Positions 57,357-58,244 of a DNA stretch of 58,244 nucleotides are shown piece by piece. The translations under genes were made by a program, and so were the position numbers. Every line of letters starts with the position of its first letter. Within the stretch, counting starts at the first letter, position 1. Under the pieces are notes generated by a model, which searched no databases, was not told where the DNA came from, and was given only the letters and a program-made list of their open reading frames with translations. This DNA is from an uncultured Prevotellaceae bacterium (GTDB lineage: Bacteria > Bacteroidota > Bacteroidia > Bacteroidales > Bacteroidaceae), in contig CALBJW010000166.1 in NCBI GenBank assembly GCA_937893145.1, forward strand, positions 1-58,244, in the 5' to 3' direction.

Positions 57357-58244
57357 CAAACTTTGACCAATTAATGATTCTGTAACCACCTTTGTCTGGC
57401 CCGACATGAGAGACAAAGCCATTCTCTGTGAGGAAACTGAGATAGCGCTTAACTGTAGTCTTTCCGCAATTTGCCAATAACTCCATGGTTTTGATTGACA
57501 CATAGGCATCATTATTGATTGCATAGAGAATTGACTCGAATGTTTTCTGTGACATTTTCTGTGACAGTTGGTGTGCTTTCTGTGACAGTTGCTCGATTTT
57601 GTGGTCCACTTCCGTCCTTTTCTGGGTCACTTGTGGTATTTTCTCTATTACTTCATCTGTTTTCTGGCCCACTTCGTCTGTTTTCTGGCTCACTTCGTTT
57701 GTTTTCTGGTCTACTTGCTTTCTCCAAATAGTGACTTTGAAATCTAAGTCCTGATGGAACTCAGGCTTATCAAGCCCATAGTTCACACACTTGCTGATAA
57801 TGTCTTCTGTGCCTGTACCTGCCTTCTCGATATAGCCTTTCAAGAACATAGGCTCTGCAATGAGTGGATTATGTGGTTGAGATTTGTGGGGCTCTTCCAA
57901 TTGAGGTATAGTTAAACCGTAAGGCAATATGCCTGGGTTCCAAACTTCAAGTCTGTCTTGGAATAACATAACTTGAACACTGCCATTATCCGTATAATCA
58001 CGATGTGCAACGGCATTACATATTGCCTCGTGTACCGCATCGATAGGAAGCTCGGGACGAGATGGCGCTGCCGCAGTATTGGTTTGATTGTGTGAGCCAA
58101 CCCATGTGTCAACACGGCTCATTACAAAGTTCGTTGCCTGATCTACGAGCTGAAATACATCGCCCTTGAATATCTGATAGGATGGTACTGGTTTCTCAAC
58201 TCTTGTGCCATAGAACTGCATACATTTCACCTCGCTTGTGATGC
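57346..58244 (-). CDS. ATP-binding AlbA_2/RecG-C-type transcriptional regulator, 5' end outside window
   Basis: The frame is open to the window edge (ITSEVKCMQFYGTR at its start), so the N-terminal AlbA_2 domain lies outside. What is visible is the HATPase-like C-terminal region of this family: LPIDAVHEAICNAVAHRDYTD, VQVMLFQDRLEVWNPGILP and FLKGYIEKAGTGTEDIISKC. It is followed by a heptad repeat of VxQKT(N/D)E type (eight heptads, e.g. VSQKTDEVGQKTDEV) and a helix-turn-helix (IKTMELLANCGKTTVKRYLSFLTENGF). Such proteins are putative DNA-binding regulators of accessory DNA. A second winged-helix frame follows in a shifted frame (57120-57356). Confidence 0.85.
   Translation of the reverse strand, partial: ITSEVKCMQFYGTRVEKPVPSYQIFKGDVFQLVDQATNFVMSRVDTWVGSHNQTNTAAAPSRPELPIDAVHEAICNAVAHRDYTDNGSVQVMLFQDRLEVWNPGILPYGLTIPQLEEPHKSQPHNPLIAEPMFLKGYIEKAGTGTEDIISKCVNYGLDKPEFHQDLDFKVTIWRKQVDQKTNEVSQKTDEVGQKTDEVIEKIPQVTQKRTEVDHKIEQLSQKAHQLSQKMSQKTFESILYAINNDAYVSIKTMELLANCGKTTVKRYLSFLTENGFVSHVGPDKGGYRIINWSKFDAQ

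Overview
The window reads as chromosomal DNA of a Bacteroidales bacterium, most likely a Prevotella-type member of the Prevotellaceae. Genes are preceded by the Bacteroidota -7 box TAnnTTTG(C) and rarely by a Shine-Dalgarno sequence. Large secreted proteins end in the short beta-rich tails typical of type IX secretion cargo. Glycan enzymes (GH127/146, two GH43), fimbrillin-like lipoprotein, DUF6078 and VapE-like genes are all Bacteroidales fare. No rRNA, tRNA or CRISPR array was seen.

Layout. 1-2.7 kb: a partial small gene, a 541-aa protein with tandem C-terminal repeats, and a gene-free stretch with alternative hairpins and a perfect 39-bp inverted repeat. 2.7-14.1 kb: leftward secreted proteins, namely a 1485-aa surface protein, then an operon of an EFR1 ferredoxin fused in frame to a secreted CotH protein followed by a Cthe_2159-like protein with a dockerin. 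14.1-38 kb: carbohydrate and housekeeping genes. These include a mutarotase/hydrolase fusion, an SGNH hydrolase, an AraC regulator, Rid-like and phosphoesterase proteins, GH127-GH43, a LOG protein, HrpB helicase, an FKBP isomerase, and a HAD phosphatase-mutarotase-GH43 operon.

39.3-44.2 kb is the most striking part: parA, a partner with a likely ribbon-helix-helix domain, 12 copies of a 17-bp iteron spaced at about two helical turns, an AT-rich stretch, and a Rep_3-type initiator whose promoter is overlapped by inverted iterons and whose C-terminus looks like DnaA domain I. Because it lies among ordinary chromosomal genes, I infer the origin and partition locus of a secondary chromosome/chromid (known in several Prevotella) or of an integrated large plasmid.

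44.3-58.2 kb: a sugar aminotransferase, a fimbrillin-like lipoprotein and radC, then an accessory block. It holds recQ plus a 1634-aa exonuclease-RecQ-SF1 helicase fusion bracketed by 41-bp direct repeats, then DUF6078 and a VapE-like NTPase followed by an inverted third copy of the repeat. At the edge is a truncated AlbA/RecG-C-type ATP-binding regulator with a decayed winged-helix reading frame behind it. The helicase pair is the best candidate for an undescribed DNA-processing or defence module.
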